DNA from: Proteiniphilum sp. UBA4084
GTDB taxonomy: Bacteria; Bacteroidota; Bacteroidia; Bacteroidales; Dysgonomonadaceae
Direction: 5' to 3'
Assembly (NCBI GenBank): GCA_002383605.1
Contig: DFYK01000105.1
Coordinates: 23,180 to 32,288 of the forward strand
DNA length: 9,109 nucleotides
Below are positions 1-6,400 of the stretch, one piece after another. Under the pieces are notes generated by a model. That model was not told the DNA's origin. It ran no database searches and saw only the letters and a program-made list of their open reading frames with translations. A program made the position numbers and the translations under genes. Positions within the stretch are counted from its first letter, which is position 1. Each line of letters begins with the position of its first letter.

Positions 1-2
1 AA

Positions 3-140
3 ATGGTGATGCCCGGTGACAACGTAACCATCGAGGTGGATCTGATCTATCCGGTAGCATGTAACGTGGGTCTTCGTTTCGCTATCCGCGAAGGTGGCCG
101 CACGGTAGGTGCAGGACAGATCACTGAGTTGATCGACTAA
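3..140 (+). CDS. tuf: Elongation factor Tu, C-terminal end (partial)
   Basis: The left edge cuts this gene; 45 C-terminal codons and a TAA stop are present. EF-Tu is the GTPase that carries aminoacyl-tRNA to the ribosomal A site. The visible part is the end of domain 3, the beta-barrel that with domain 2 contacts tRNA and EF-Ts. The diagnostic stretch is GLRFAIREGGRTVGAG followed by QITELID, nearly identical to the E. coli C-terminus. The alanine in RFAIRE matches E. coli A375, a position where changes give kirromycin resistance, and it is unaltered here. A 100-base structured spacer separates the gene from tRNA-Trp, and the secE and nusG that follow match the common tuf-tRNA-secE-nusG order. 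The start, G domain and promoter lie outside the window. Confidence 0.97.
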   Translation: MVMPGDNVTIEVDLIYPVACNVGLRFAIREGGRTVGAGQITELID

Positions 141-193
141 AACGTAACCCACAATCCCTCATGGGGGACCAGGGGTTCACAAATAACAGATTT

Positions 194-232
194 CCCTCCA
201 ACAACCCTCCCTTCGGGGAGGGACGGGGAGGG
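194..232 (+). other. Nested GC-rich hairpin with UUCG loop, overlapping a G-quadruplex motif
   Basis: The inner stem pairs CCCTCCC (205-211) with GGGAGGG (216-222) across a C(UUCG)G-type tetraloop, an unusually stable RNA loop. An outer stem pairs CCCTCC (194-199) with GGAGGG (227-232). The 3' half (215-232) also has four G-runs separated by 1, 2 and 1 bases, which meets the usual quadruplex pattern. No U-tract follows, so it is not a clear intrinsic terminator. It may mark the tuf mRNA 3' end or an RNA-processing point before the tRNA, or be a copy of a dispersed intergenic repeat. These roles are inference; the pairing is visible directly. Confidence 0.75.
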
Positions 233-240
233 TATCTCAT

Positions 241-313
241 ACGGGTCTAGCTCAGTTGGTAGAGCACTGGTCTCCAAAACCAGGTGTCGGGAGTTCGAGT
301 CTCTCGACCCGTG
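241..313 (+). tRNA. trpT: tRNA-Trp (anticodon CCA)
   Basis: A full 73-base cloverleaf can be drawn. The acceptor stem ACGGGTC (241-247) pairs perfectly with GACCCGT (306-312). The D arm is GCTC/GAGC (250-253 and 262-265). The anticodon stem CTGGT/ACCAG (267-271 and 279-283) encloses loop CTCCAAA with anticodon CCA at 274-276, which reads UGG. The T arm GGGAG/CTCTC (289-293 and 301-305) has one G-U pair and loop TTCGAGT. The discriminator base is G313, as expected for bacterial tRNA-Trp. The 3' CCA is not encoded (CAC follows), so it must be added after transcription. Only 19 bases separate the tRNA from secE and no promoter is evident between them, so it is probably cut from a longer transcript. 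Confidence 0.97.
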
Positions 314-332
314 CACAAACGATCCGAATTAA

Positions 333-524
333 ATGAAAAAAATAGTTGCATATTTAAAGGATGCTTATAATGAATTGGTTTATAAAGTATCCTGGCCAAC
401 GAGAGAGGAACTCTCCGGCAGCACGGTAATTGTATTGATAGCTTCCCTTATAATTGCCCTTATCGTGTTCGGGATGGATTCTCTTTTTGAGTGGATTCTG
501 AAACTCCTCTACGGTATTTTATAA
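333..524 (+). CDS. secE: Protein translocase subunit SecE
   Basis: SecE is the small essential subunit that clamps the two halves of SecY in the inner-membrane SecYEG channel. This 63-residue protein is the short single-span form, unlike the three-span E. coli protein (127 residues). It has an amphipathic N-terminal helix (about 1-18), the family hallmark KVSWPTREEL (18-27), one transmembrane helix (about 31-48) and a short hydrophobic C-terminal segment. The ATG is the only sensible start; it follows an A/T-rich stretch with no Shine-Dalgarno sequence, as is usual in this phylum. The gene lies 19 bases after tRNA-Trp and 18 bases before nusG, as in most bacteria, so it very probably shares their transcript. 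Confidence 0.96.
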   Translation: MKKIVAYLKDAYNELVYKVSWPTREELSGSTVIVLIASLIIALIVFGMDSLFEWILKLLYGIL

Positions 525-542
525 ATTCTGAACTGAGAGATT

Positions 543-1085
543 ATGACTGAAGAGAGAAAAAAATGGTACGTTCTGCGTGCTGTTAGTGGAAAAGAAAGTA
601 AAGTCAAAGAGTATCTTGAGTCAGAAATTAAAAAAACCGATTTAGGAAAGTACATTTCTCAAGTTCTCATCCCCACAGAAAAGACTTATACTGTACGCAA
701 CGGAAAGAAAGTGATGAAAGAACGCGCTTATCTTCCCGGATACGTATTGATTGAGGCTGAGCTGACGGGCGATGTGATTCACGAACTGAAGAATATCAAT
801 TACGTGGCAGGTTTCCTGCCCAACACCACATCACCCCAACCCTTGCGGGAATCGGAGGTGAAACGTATCCTTGGTACGATGGATGAGCTGGAAGAAGCCG
901 GTGATGAGATGGATATGAAATACTACGTGGGTGAAAACGTGAAGGTGATTAGCGGTCCCTTCAGCAGTTTCTCCGGTGTGGTCGAGGAAGTGAACGACGA
1001 GAGAAAGAAGCTCAAAGTGATGGTGAAAATTTTCGGAAGAAAACAACTCCTCGAGTTGAGTTATATGCAAGTAGAGAAAGAATAG
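543..1085 (+). CDS. nusG: Transcription termination/antitermination factor NusG
   Basis: NusG binds the clamp of RNA polymerase, alters pausing and, through its C-terminal domain, contacts Rho or ribosomal protein S10 (uS10). At 180 residues it is the standard length (E. coli 181). The N-terminal NGN domain starts with KKWYVLRAVSGKESKVKEYL and includes LPGYVLIEAEL, the counterpart of FPGYVLV in E. coli. The C-terminal KOW domain occupies about residues 128-160, with VGENVKVISGPFSSFSGVV. There is no inserted domain, so this is housekeeping NusG, not a specialised paralogue of the kind linked to capsule loci. It follows secE by 18 bases. A 75-base spacer then precedes rplK, the place where E. 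coli has a separate promoter for the L11 operon. Confidence 0.97.
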   Translation: MTEERKKWYVLRAVSGKESKVKEYLESEIKKTDLGKYISQVLIPTEKTYTVRNGKKVMKERAYLPGYVLIEAELTGDVIHELKNINYVAGFLPNTTSPQPLRESEVKRILGTMDELEEAGDEMDMKYYVGENVKVISGPFSSFSGVVEEVNDERKKLKVMVKIFGRKQLLELSYMQVEKE

Positions 1086-1160
1086 TCAGCAATTTGGTTA
1101 CGCAGATTCTGTAAGTTCTTGAATGTGTTTCGAAAACCGTAATTAATTAAAATCAAGAAA

Positions 1161-1607
1161 ATGGCTAAAGAAGTTGCCGGACAACTAAAATTACAAATCA
1201 AAGGAGGAGCTGCAAATCCATCTCCCCCGGTAGGACCCGCGCTGGGTTCCAAAGGGATCAACATCATGGAGTTTTGCAAGCAATTCAATGCCAGAACTCA
1301 GGACAAAGCCGGTAAAGTGTTGCCTGTGGTAATCACTTACTATACCGACAAGTCTTTTGATTTTATTGTTAAGACACCACCGGTTGCAATTCAGTTATTG
1401 GAAGTCAGCAAACAAAAAGGAGGTTCGGCAGAACCCAATCGAAAGAAAGTGGCGGAAGTTACCTGGGAACAGGTACAAACCATTGCCGAAGAAAAAATGA
1501 CCGATTTGAACTGCTTCACACTTGAATCAGCAATGAAAATGGTAGCCGGAACGGCTCGGAGCATGGGTATCACAGTGAAGGGTGCCTTCCCTGAAATTAT
1601 TAATTAA
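1161..1607 (+). CDS. rplK: 50S ribosomal protein L11 (uL11)
   Basis: L11 binds the GTPase-associated region of 23S rRNA at the base of the L12 stalk; it takes part in factor binding and in RelA activation by uncharged tRNA. The protein has 148 residues (E. coli 142). The N-terminal domain carries NPSPPVGPALGSKGINIMEF (19-38) with the prolines (P23, P26) that line the thiostrepton site. The C-terminal RNA-binding domain holds GGSAEPNRKKVAEVTWEQV and ends with VAGTARSMGITVKG. The ATG follows an A-rich stretch (aatcaagaaa) without a Shine-Dalgarno match. rplA begins 18 bases after the stop. The upstream spacer is where an L1-binding control site would be expected, but I cannot draw a convincing one. 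Confidence 0.98.
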   Translation: MAKEVAGQLKLQIKGGAANPSPPVGPALGSKGINIMEFCKQFNARTQDKAGKVLPVVITYYTDKSFDFIVKTPPVAIQLLEVSKQKGGSAEPNRKKVAEVTWEQVQTIAEEKMTDLNCFTLESAMKMVAGTARSMGITVKGAFPEIIN

Positions 1608-1625
1608 TTAAACTTCAATTGAGAG

Positions 1626-2327
1626 ATGAGTAAACTGACAAAAAATCAAAAGTTGGCTTTGAGCAAGATTGAAGTAGGGAAACCCTATACACTCAAAGAA
1701 GCGTCTGCCTTGGTAAAGGATATAACCAATACCAAGTTTGATGCATCTGTGGATATCGATGTACGCCTCGGCGTAGATCCGCGAAAAGCCAACCAGATGG
1801 TCAGAGGCGTAGTGTCTCTGCCCCACGGCACAGGAAAACAAGTAAGAGTTCTTGTATTATGTTCTCCAGAGGCTGAAGTCGACGCAAAAGAAGCGGGCGC
1901 AGACTATGTGGGACTCGATGAATATATCGATAAAATTAAAGGAGGCTGGACCGATGTGGATGTGATCATCACACAACCGCAGATCATGGGTAAGATTGGT
2001 GCACTGGGCCGTATTTTAGGGCCTCGCGGACTGATGCCGAACCCCAAGAGCGGCACTGTTACGCCCGACGTGGCCAAAGCCGTGCGGGAAGTAAAGCAGG
2101 GAAAGATCGACTTTAAAGTAGACAAAACCGGTATTATTCACACCTCTATTGGAAAAGTATCTTTTACGCCCGAACAGATTCGAGACAACGCAAAAGAATT
2201 TATTCAAACGTTGATCAAATTAAAACCGACAGCGGCAAAAGGTACCTATATCAGGAGTATTTTCCTTTCCAGCACGATGAGTCCCGGCATCAAAGTGGAC
2301 CCCAAATCGGCAGAAGAATCCAATTAA
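1626..2327 (+). CDS. rplA: 50S ribosomal protein L1 (uL1)
   Basis: L1 forms the mobile stalk at the ribosomal E site and helps release deacylated tRNA; in many bacteria it also represses its own operon by binding the leader mRNA. At 233 residues it matches the E. coli length (234). The N-terminal half has FDASVDIDVRLGVDPRKANQ (about 39-58) and LPHGTGK. The L1 signature, MGKIGALGRILGPRGLMPNP, lies in domain II and is followed by KSGTVT. The C-terminal part returns to domain I (KVSFTPEQIRDNAKEFI and YIRSIFLSSTMSPG). Spacing is 18 bases from rplK and 12 bases to rplJ, so the three genes are closely coupled. The stretch before the ATG (caattgagag) is purine-rich but not a proper Shine-Dalgarno. 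Confidence 0.98.
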   Translation: MSKLTKNQKLALSKIEVGKPYTLKEASALVKDITNTKFDASVDIDVRLGVDPRKANQMVRGVVSLPHGTGKQVRVLVLCSPEAEVDAKEAGADYVGLDEYIDKIKGGWTDVDVIITQPQIMGKIGALGRILGPRGLMPNPKSGTVTPDVAKAVREVKQGKIDFKVDKTGIIHTSIGKVSFTPEQIRDNAKEFIQTLIKLKPTAAKGTYIRSIFLSSTMSPGIKVDPKSAEESN

Positions 2328-2339
2328 CAGAAAAGATCT

Positions 2340-2864
2340 ATGAAGAAGGAAGATAAACAACTGATTATAGAACAGATAGCGACGAATCTTCAGGAGTATG
2401 AAAATTTCTATCTTGCCGACCTCGCCACATTGAATGCGGTGAAGACAAGCAATTTACGAAGAGAATGCTCCAAGGAGGATATCAAGCTGGTAGTGGTAAA
2501 AAATACCTTGTTGCAAAAAGCATTCGAATCGCTCGACAAGAATTATGAAGAGCTGTATCCCATATTAAAAGGGAACACCGCCATCATGTTCTCGAACGTG
2601 GCGAATGCTCCTGCCAAGCTCATTGATAAGTTTAAAGCAGACAAAGTACCCTCCTTCAAGGGTGCCTATGTGCAGGAGAGTTTCTTCATCGGCCCCAAGG
2701 CGTTGCAGGATCTCGTGAACATCAAGAGCAAGACAGAGCTTATTGGAGATGTGATCGCACTGTTGCAGTCACCTGCAAAGAATGTGATATCAGCGCTCCA
2801 ATCCGGCGGAACAATACTCCATGGAGTATTGAAAACGTTGTCGGAGAAAGAACATTCTCATTAA
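2340..2864 (+). CDS. rplJ: 50S ribosomal protein L10 (uL10)
   Basis: L10 anchors the L7/L12 dimers to 23S rRNA and so builds the stalk that recruits translation factors; in E. coli the L10-L12 complex also represses its own mRNA. The protein has 174 residues (E. coli 165). The N-terminal RNA-binding domain contains NLRRECSKEDIKLVVVKNTL followed by LQKAF, the LR...vKNTL core of the family. The C-terminal part from about residue 135 (LIGDVIALLQSPAKNVISAL) leads into the helix that binds L12 dimers. That helix is encoded over a perfect 20-bp DNA palindrome (2812-2831). Only 12 bases separate the gene from rplA, so no long L10-type leader can exist immediately upstream unless it overlaps rplA. 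A 119-base spacer follows. Confidence 0.96.
   Translation: MKKEDKQLIIEQIATNLQEYENFYLADLATLNAVKTSNLRRECSKEDIKLVVVKNTLLQKAFESLDKNYEELYPILKGNTAIMFSNVANAPAKLIDKFKADKVPSFKGAYVQESFFIGPKALQDLVNIKSKTELIGDVIALLQSPAKNVISALQSGGTILHGVLKTLSEKEHSH
2812..2831 (+). repeat. Perfect 20-bp palindrome inside rplJ
   Basis: The half-site CAATACTCCA (2812-2821) is followed directly by its exact reverse complement, TGGAGTATTG (2822-2831). In RNA it can form an 8-bp stem with a CATG loop. It spans L10 codons 158-164 (T-I-L-H-G-V-L), in the part that encodes the L12-binding helix, 33 bases before the rplJ stop. Its role is unknown; chance is possible but a perfect match of this length is uncommon. Confidence 0.9.
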
Positions 2865-2877
2865 GCAAAACGAGCAG

Positions 2878-2897
2878 AAGGCAAGTTTACTTGCTTT
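2878..2897 (+). other. Short hairpin in the rplJ-rplL spacer
   Basis: AAGGCAAG (2878-2885) pairs with CTTGCTTT (2890-2897) across a TTTA loop, giving 8 bp with one G-U pair. It sits 13 bases after the rplJ stop and is too weak and U-poor to be a convincing terminator. It could be a processing or stabilising element ahead of the very abundant L12 message. The rest of the 119-base spacer is A/T-rich, and I see no TTTG or TAnnTTTG promoter element in it on the + strand. Confidence 0.5.
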
Positions 2898-2983
2898 ATG
2901 CCGTTGCGAGAGAATGTAGAAGATTTCAAAATTAATGTGCATACAACAAACAGAATTAGTAATCAATTTAAACAAATACAAAA

Positions 2984-3358
2984 ATGGCAGACTTAAAAAA
3001 ATTTGCTGAAGAATTAGTTAACTTAACAGTGAAAGAAGTTAACGAACTGGCTGAAATTTTAAAAACGGAATATGGTATTGAGCCGGCTGCAGCAGCAGTA
3101 GCAGTGGCCGCCGGGCCTGCAGTTGCAGAGGCAGCAGTAGAAGAGCAAACCGCATTCGACGTGATCCTGAAAGGTGCCGGTTCGGCTAAGCTGGCTGTAG
3201 TAAAGGCAGTGAAAGAACTGACAGGACTCGGCTTGAAAGAAGCCAAAGACTTAGTGGACGGAGCTCCCAGCGAATTGAAAAAAGGTGTAACAAAAGACGA
3301 AGCGGATGCTTTGAAAAAACAACTTGAAGAGGCTGGAGCAGAAGTTGAACTTAAATAA
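2984..3358 (+). CDS. rplL: 50S ribosomal protein L7/L12 (bL12)
   Basis: L12 is the multi-copy stalk protein that recruits EF-Tu, EF-G, IF2 and release factors and stimulates their GTPase activity. The 124 residues match the family (E. coli 121). The N-terminal dimerisation domain (1-32) binds L10. An Ala/Val-rich flexible hinge follows (about 34-54, including PAAAAVAVAAGPAVAEAA). The globular C-terminal domain (about 57-124) has FDVILKGAGSAKLAVVKAVK and the factor-binding stretch GLGLKEAKDLVDGAP. The start is preceded by acaaatacaaaa, A-rich with no Shine-Dalgarno, consistent with strong translation in this phylum. Because L12 is needed at several copies per ribosome and RpoB at far fewer, the hairpin just downstream fits a need to make less rpoBC than rplL message. 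Confidence 0.98.
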   Translation: MADLKKFAEELVNLTVKEVNELAEILKTEYGIEPAAAAVAVAAGPAVAEAAVEEQTAFDVILKGAGSAKLAVVKAVKELTGLGLKEAKDLVDGAPSELKKGVTKDEADALKKQLEEAGAEVELK

Positions 3359-3382
3359 CATTTACCTAAATTAGGTTAATAT

Positions 3383-3419
3383 GGTTAGGAATCTTCTTCC
3401 GGAAGATTCTTAACCTTTT
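3383..3419 (+). terminator. Terminator-like hairpin between rplL and rpoB (probable attenuator)
   Basis: A 14-bp stem pairs 3383-3396 (GGTTAGGAATCTTC) with 3402-3415 (GAAGATTCTTAACC), with one G-U pair and a five-base loop, TTCCG. TTTT (3416-3419) and then GTGT follow. This has the shape of an intrinsic terminator, though the stem is only moderately GC-rich and the U-tract is short, so read-through is expected. In E. coli a partial terminator and an RNase III site lie in the same place and lower rpoBC relative to rplL; the same role here is inference. No convincing Bacteroidota promoter is seen between the hairpin and rpoB, which argues for read-through and not complete termination. Confidence 0.72.
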
Positions 3420-3454
3420 GTGTCAATATATATTAGGTTCCAAAACTCATTTCC

Positions 3455-6400
3455 ATGTCTTCAAATAACGCCAACCAAAGAATAAATTTCGCGTCGATTA
3501 ATAATCCGCTCGATTTCCCAGATTTTCTGGAAGTACAGTTGAAATCGTTTCAGGATTTTATTCAACTTGACGCCCCCCCCGAAAGTAGAAAAAATGAAGG
3601 ATTGTATAAGGTTTTTACGGAGAACTTCCCCATTGCAGATACCCGTAATAATTTCGTCCTTGAATTTTTGGATTACTATGTAGATCCTCCCCGTTATAGC
3701 ATTGAGGAGTGTGTTGACAGAGGACTCACCTATAGCGTTCCGCTAAAGGCGAAGCTTTATTTGTACTGCACCGACCCCGATCACGAAGACTTTACGCCCG
3801 TCATACAGGATGTTTATCTGGGTACCATTCCCTACATGACCGAAAAGGGAACATTTGTGATCAACGGAGCCGAGCGTGTGATTGTATCACAGTTGCATCG
3901 TTCTCCCGGCGTATTTTTCGGACAGAGCCTGCATGCCAACGGCACGGTACTGTATTCTGCCCGCATCATTCCGTTCAAAGGATCATGGATTGAGTTCGCA
4001 ACCGATATCAACAGTGTGATGTATGCGTACATCGACCGAAAAAAGAAATTACCTGTAACCACACTGCTGCGTGCCATCGGTTTCGAGAGCGATAAAGATA
4101 TCCTCGAGATCTTTGACCTGGCAGAAGAGGTGAAGGTGAACAAAAGCAACCTCAAGAAAGTTGTCGGACGCAAATTGGCTGCCCGTGTACTGAAATCATG
4201 GATGGAAGATTTCGTGGACGAAGACACCGGTGAGGTGACTTCCATTGAAAGAAACGAAGTAATCATCGAAAGGGAGACCATCCTCGAAGCGGACCACATG
4301 GACAACATCATCGAATCGGGTGTGTCCTCCATTCTGCTTCACAAGGAAACCGCCAACACGTCCGACTACTCCATCATCTACAATACCCTGCAGAAGGACC
4401 CGAGCAACTCGGAGATTGATGCCATCCGCCACATCTACCGCCAGCTACGCAGCGCCGAGCCTGCAGACGACTCAAGCGCACGCGAGGTAATCAACAACCT
4501 CTTCTTCTCTGAAAAGAGATACGATCTGGGCGACGTGGGCCGTTACAGAATCAACAAAAAACTCAATCTCAATATTGATGTCGATATACGGGTGTTGACC
4601 AAGGAAGACATTATCGAGATCATCAAGTACCTTATCGAGCTGATCAACTCCAAGGCAGTGGTGGACGATATCGACCACCTCAGCAACAGGCGTGTACGCA
4701 CGGTAGGTGAACAATTATATACCCAGTTCGGGGTAGGGCTGAACCGTATGGCACGTATTATCCGCGAACGGATGAACGTGCGCGACAATGAAGTCTTCAC
4801 ACCCATCGACCTGATCAACGCGAAAACCATTTCCTCGGTAATCAACACATTCTTTGGCACCAATGCGCTTTCGCAGTTTATGGATCAGACGAACCCGCTG
4901 GCCGAAATCACCCACAAGCGTCGTCTGTCGGCTCTCGGCCCCGGTGGGCTCTCCCGTGAACGTGCCGGCTTTGAAGTGCGTGACGTACACTACACGCATT
5001 ACGGACGTCTTTGTCCCATCGAAACCCCGGAAGGTCCCAACATCGGACTGATCTCCTCGCTATGCGTATACGCAAAGATCAACGACCTGGGATTCATTGA
5101 GACTCCTTACCGCAAAGCTGAAAATGGCATTGTGAACATCAAGAACGAAGAAGTCATTTACCTTGCGGCAGAAGAAGAAGAGAAAAAAATCATTGCCCAG
5201 GGAAATGCTCCACTCGACGAGAAGGGACATTTTATAAACCCACGCGTGAAGGCGCGTCAGGATGCCGACTATCCGGTGATCGCCCCGGAAGAGGTTGAGC
5301 TCATGGATGTATCACCCATGCAAATCGCTTCCATCGCCGCCTCGCTGATTCCCTTCCTGGAACATGATGATGCCAACCGCGCCCTGATGGGATCGAACAT
5401 GATGCGCCAGGCTGTGCCACTGATGCGAACAGAGTCTCCCATCGTCGGCACCGGCATTGAAGGACAACTCATCAAAGACTCCCGTTCGCAGATCATGGCC
5501 GAAGGTGACGGTGAGATCACCTATGTGGACTCCACCACCATCAAGATCAAATATAACAGAACGGAAGAGGAAGAGTTTACCAGTTTCGATGATGCAGTGA
5601 AAACCTACTCCATCCCGAAATTCCGTAAGACTAACCAAAACACCACCATCGACCTGCGTCCTATTTGTAAAGTGGGACAGAAGGTGAAGGCCGGTGAGAT
5701 TCTTACCGAAGGATATGCTACGCAAGAGGGTGAACTTGCACTGGGCAAAAACCTGAAAGTGGCGTTCATGCCCTGGAAAGGATACAACTTCGAAGATGCC
5801 ATCGTATTAAATGAGCGGATGGTGAGTGACGATGTATTCACTTCCGTGCACATGGAAGAGTTCTCTCTGGAAGTGCGTGAAACAAAGCGCGGACTGGAAG
5901 AACTGACATCCGACATTCCCAACGTGAGCGAAGAGGCCACAAAGGATCTCGATGAAAAAGGAATTGTGCGGGTGGGAGCCCGCATCAAACCGGGAGACAT
6001 CCTCATCGGCAAGATCACACCCAAGGGAGAATCGGATCCTTCGCCCGAAGAAAAACTGCTTCGTGCCATCTTCGGTGATAAGGCAGGCGATGTGAAGGAT
6101 GCTTCTCTGAAAGCTTCACCCTCACTCAAAGGGGTTGTCGTGCATACCAACCTCTTCTCCAAGGCTTCCAAGAAAGGGAAAACAAAGCTTTCGAGCAAAG
6201 CACTTCTTCCCAAACTCGACGAAGAGTATGAAGTTAAAATGGATGAGCTGAGAAAGGTACTGATCGATAAACTGCTGATGCTGACCGATGGCAAAACATC
6301 GGCTGGCGTGAAGGATTACACCAACATGGACATCGTACCCAAAGGTGCGAAGTTTACGCAAAAGGTACTGAGCGACATCGATTTCCAATCGGTTCAGTTG

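Noticed and set aside
146..177. Imperfect hairpin after tuf (AACCC 146-150 with GGGTT 173-177; TCCC 155-158 with GGGA 165-168)
   Set aside because: The stems are short and interrupted and no U-tract follows. The nearby 194-232 structure is far stronger, so I do not call a terminator here.
831..1070. Minus-strand open frame opposite nusG
   Set aside because: It is fully antisense to a well-conserved gene, its protein resembles no family I know, and its length is as expected from codon bias on the other strand.
1093..1121. Possible promoter before rplK (TTTG at 1093-1096 with TAAGTTCTTG at 1112-1121)
   Set aside because: The spacing is about 15 bases instead of 19-21, and the -7 box does not fit TAnnTTTG without an extra base.
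3417..3441. Possible promoter for rpoB (TTTG at 3417-3420 with TAGGTTCC at 3434-3441)
   Set aside because: The spacing of 13 bases is too short and the -7 box lacks the final TTG. The TTTG is better explained as the end of the hairpin's U-tract.
5605..6294. 229-codon minus-strand open frame opposite rpoB
   Set aside because: The Ser-rich, low-complexity product is typical of the reverse of Glu/Lys-rich coding sequence. rpoB is intact and conserved here, so this is a shadow.
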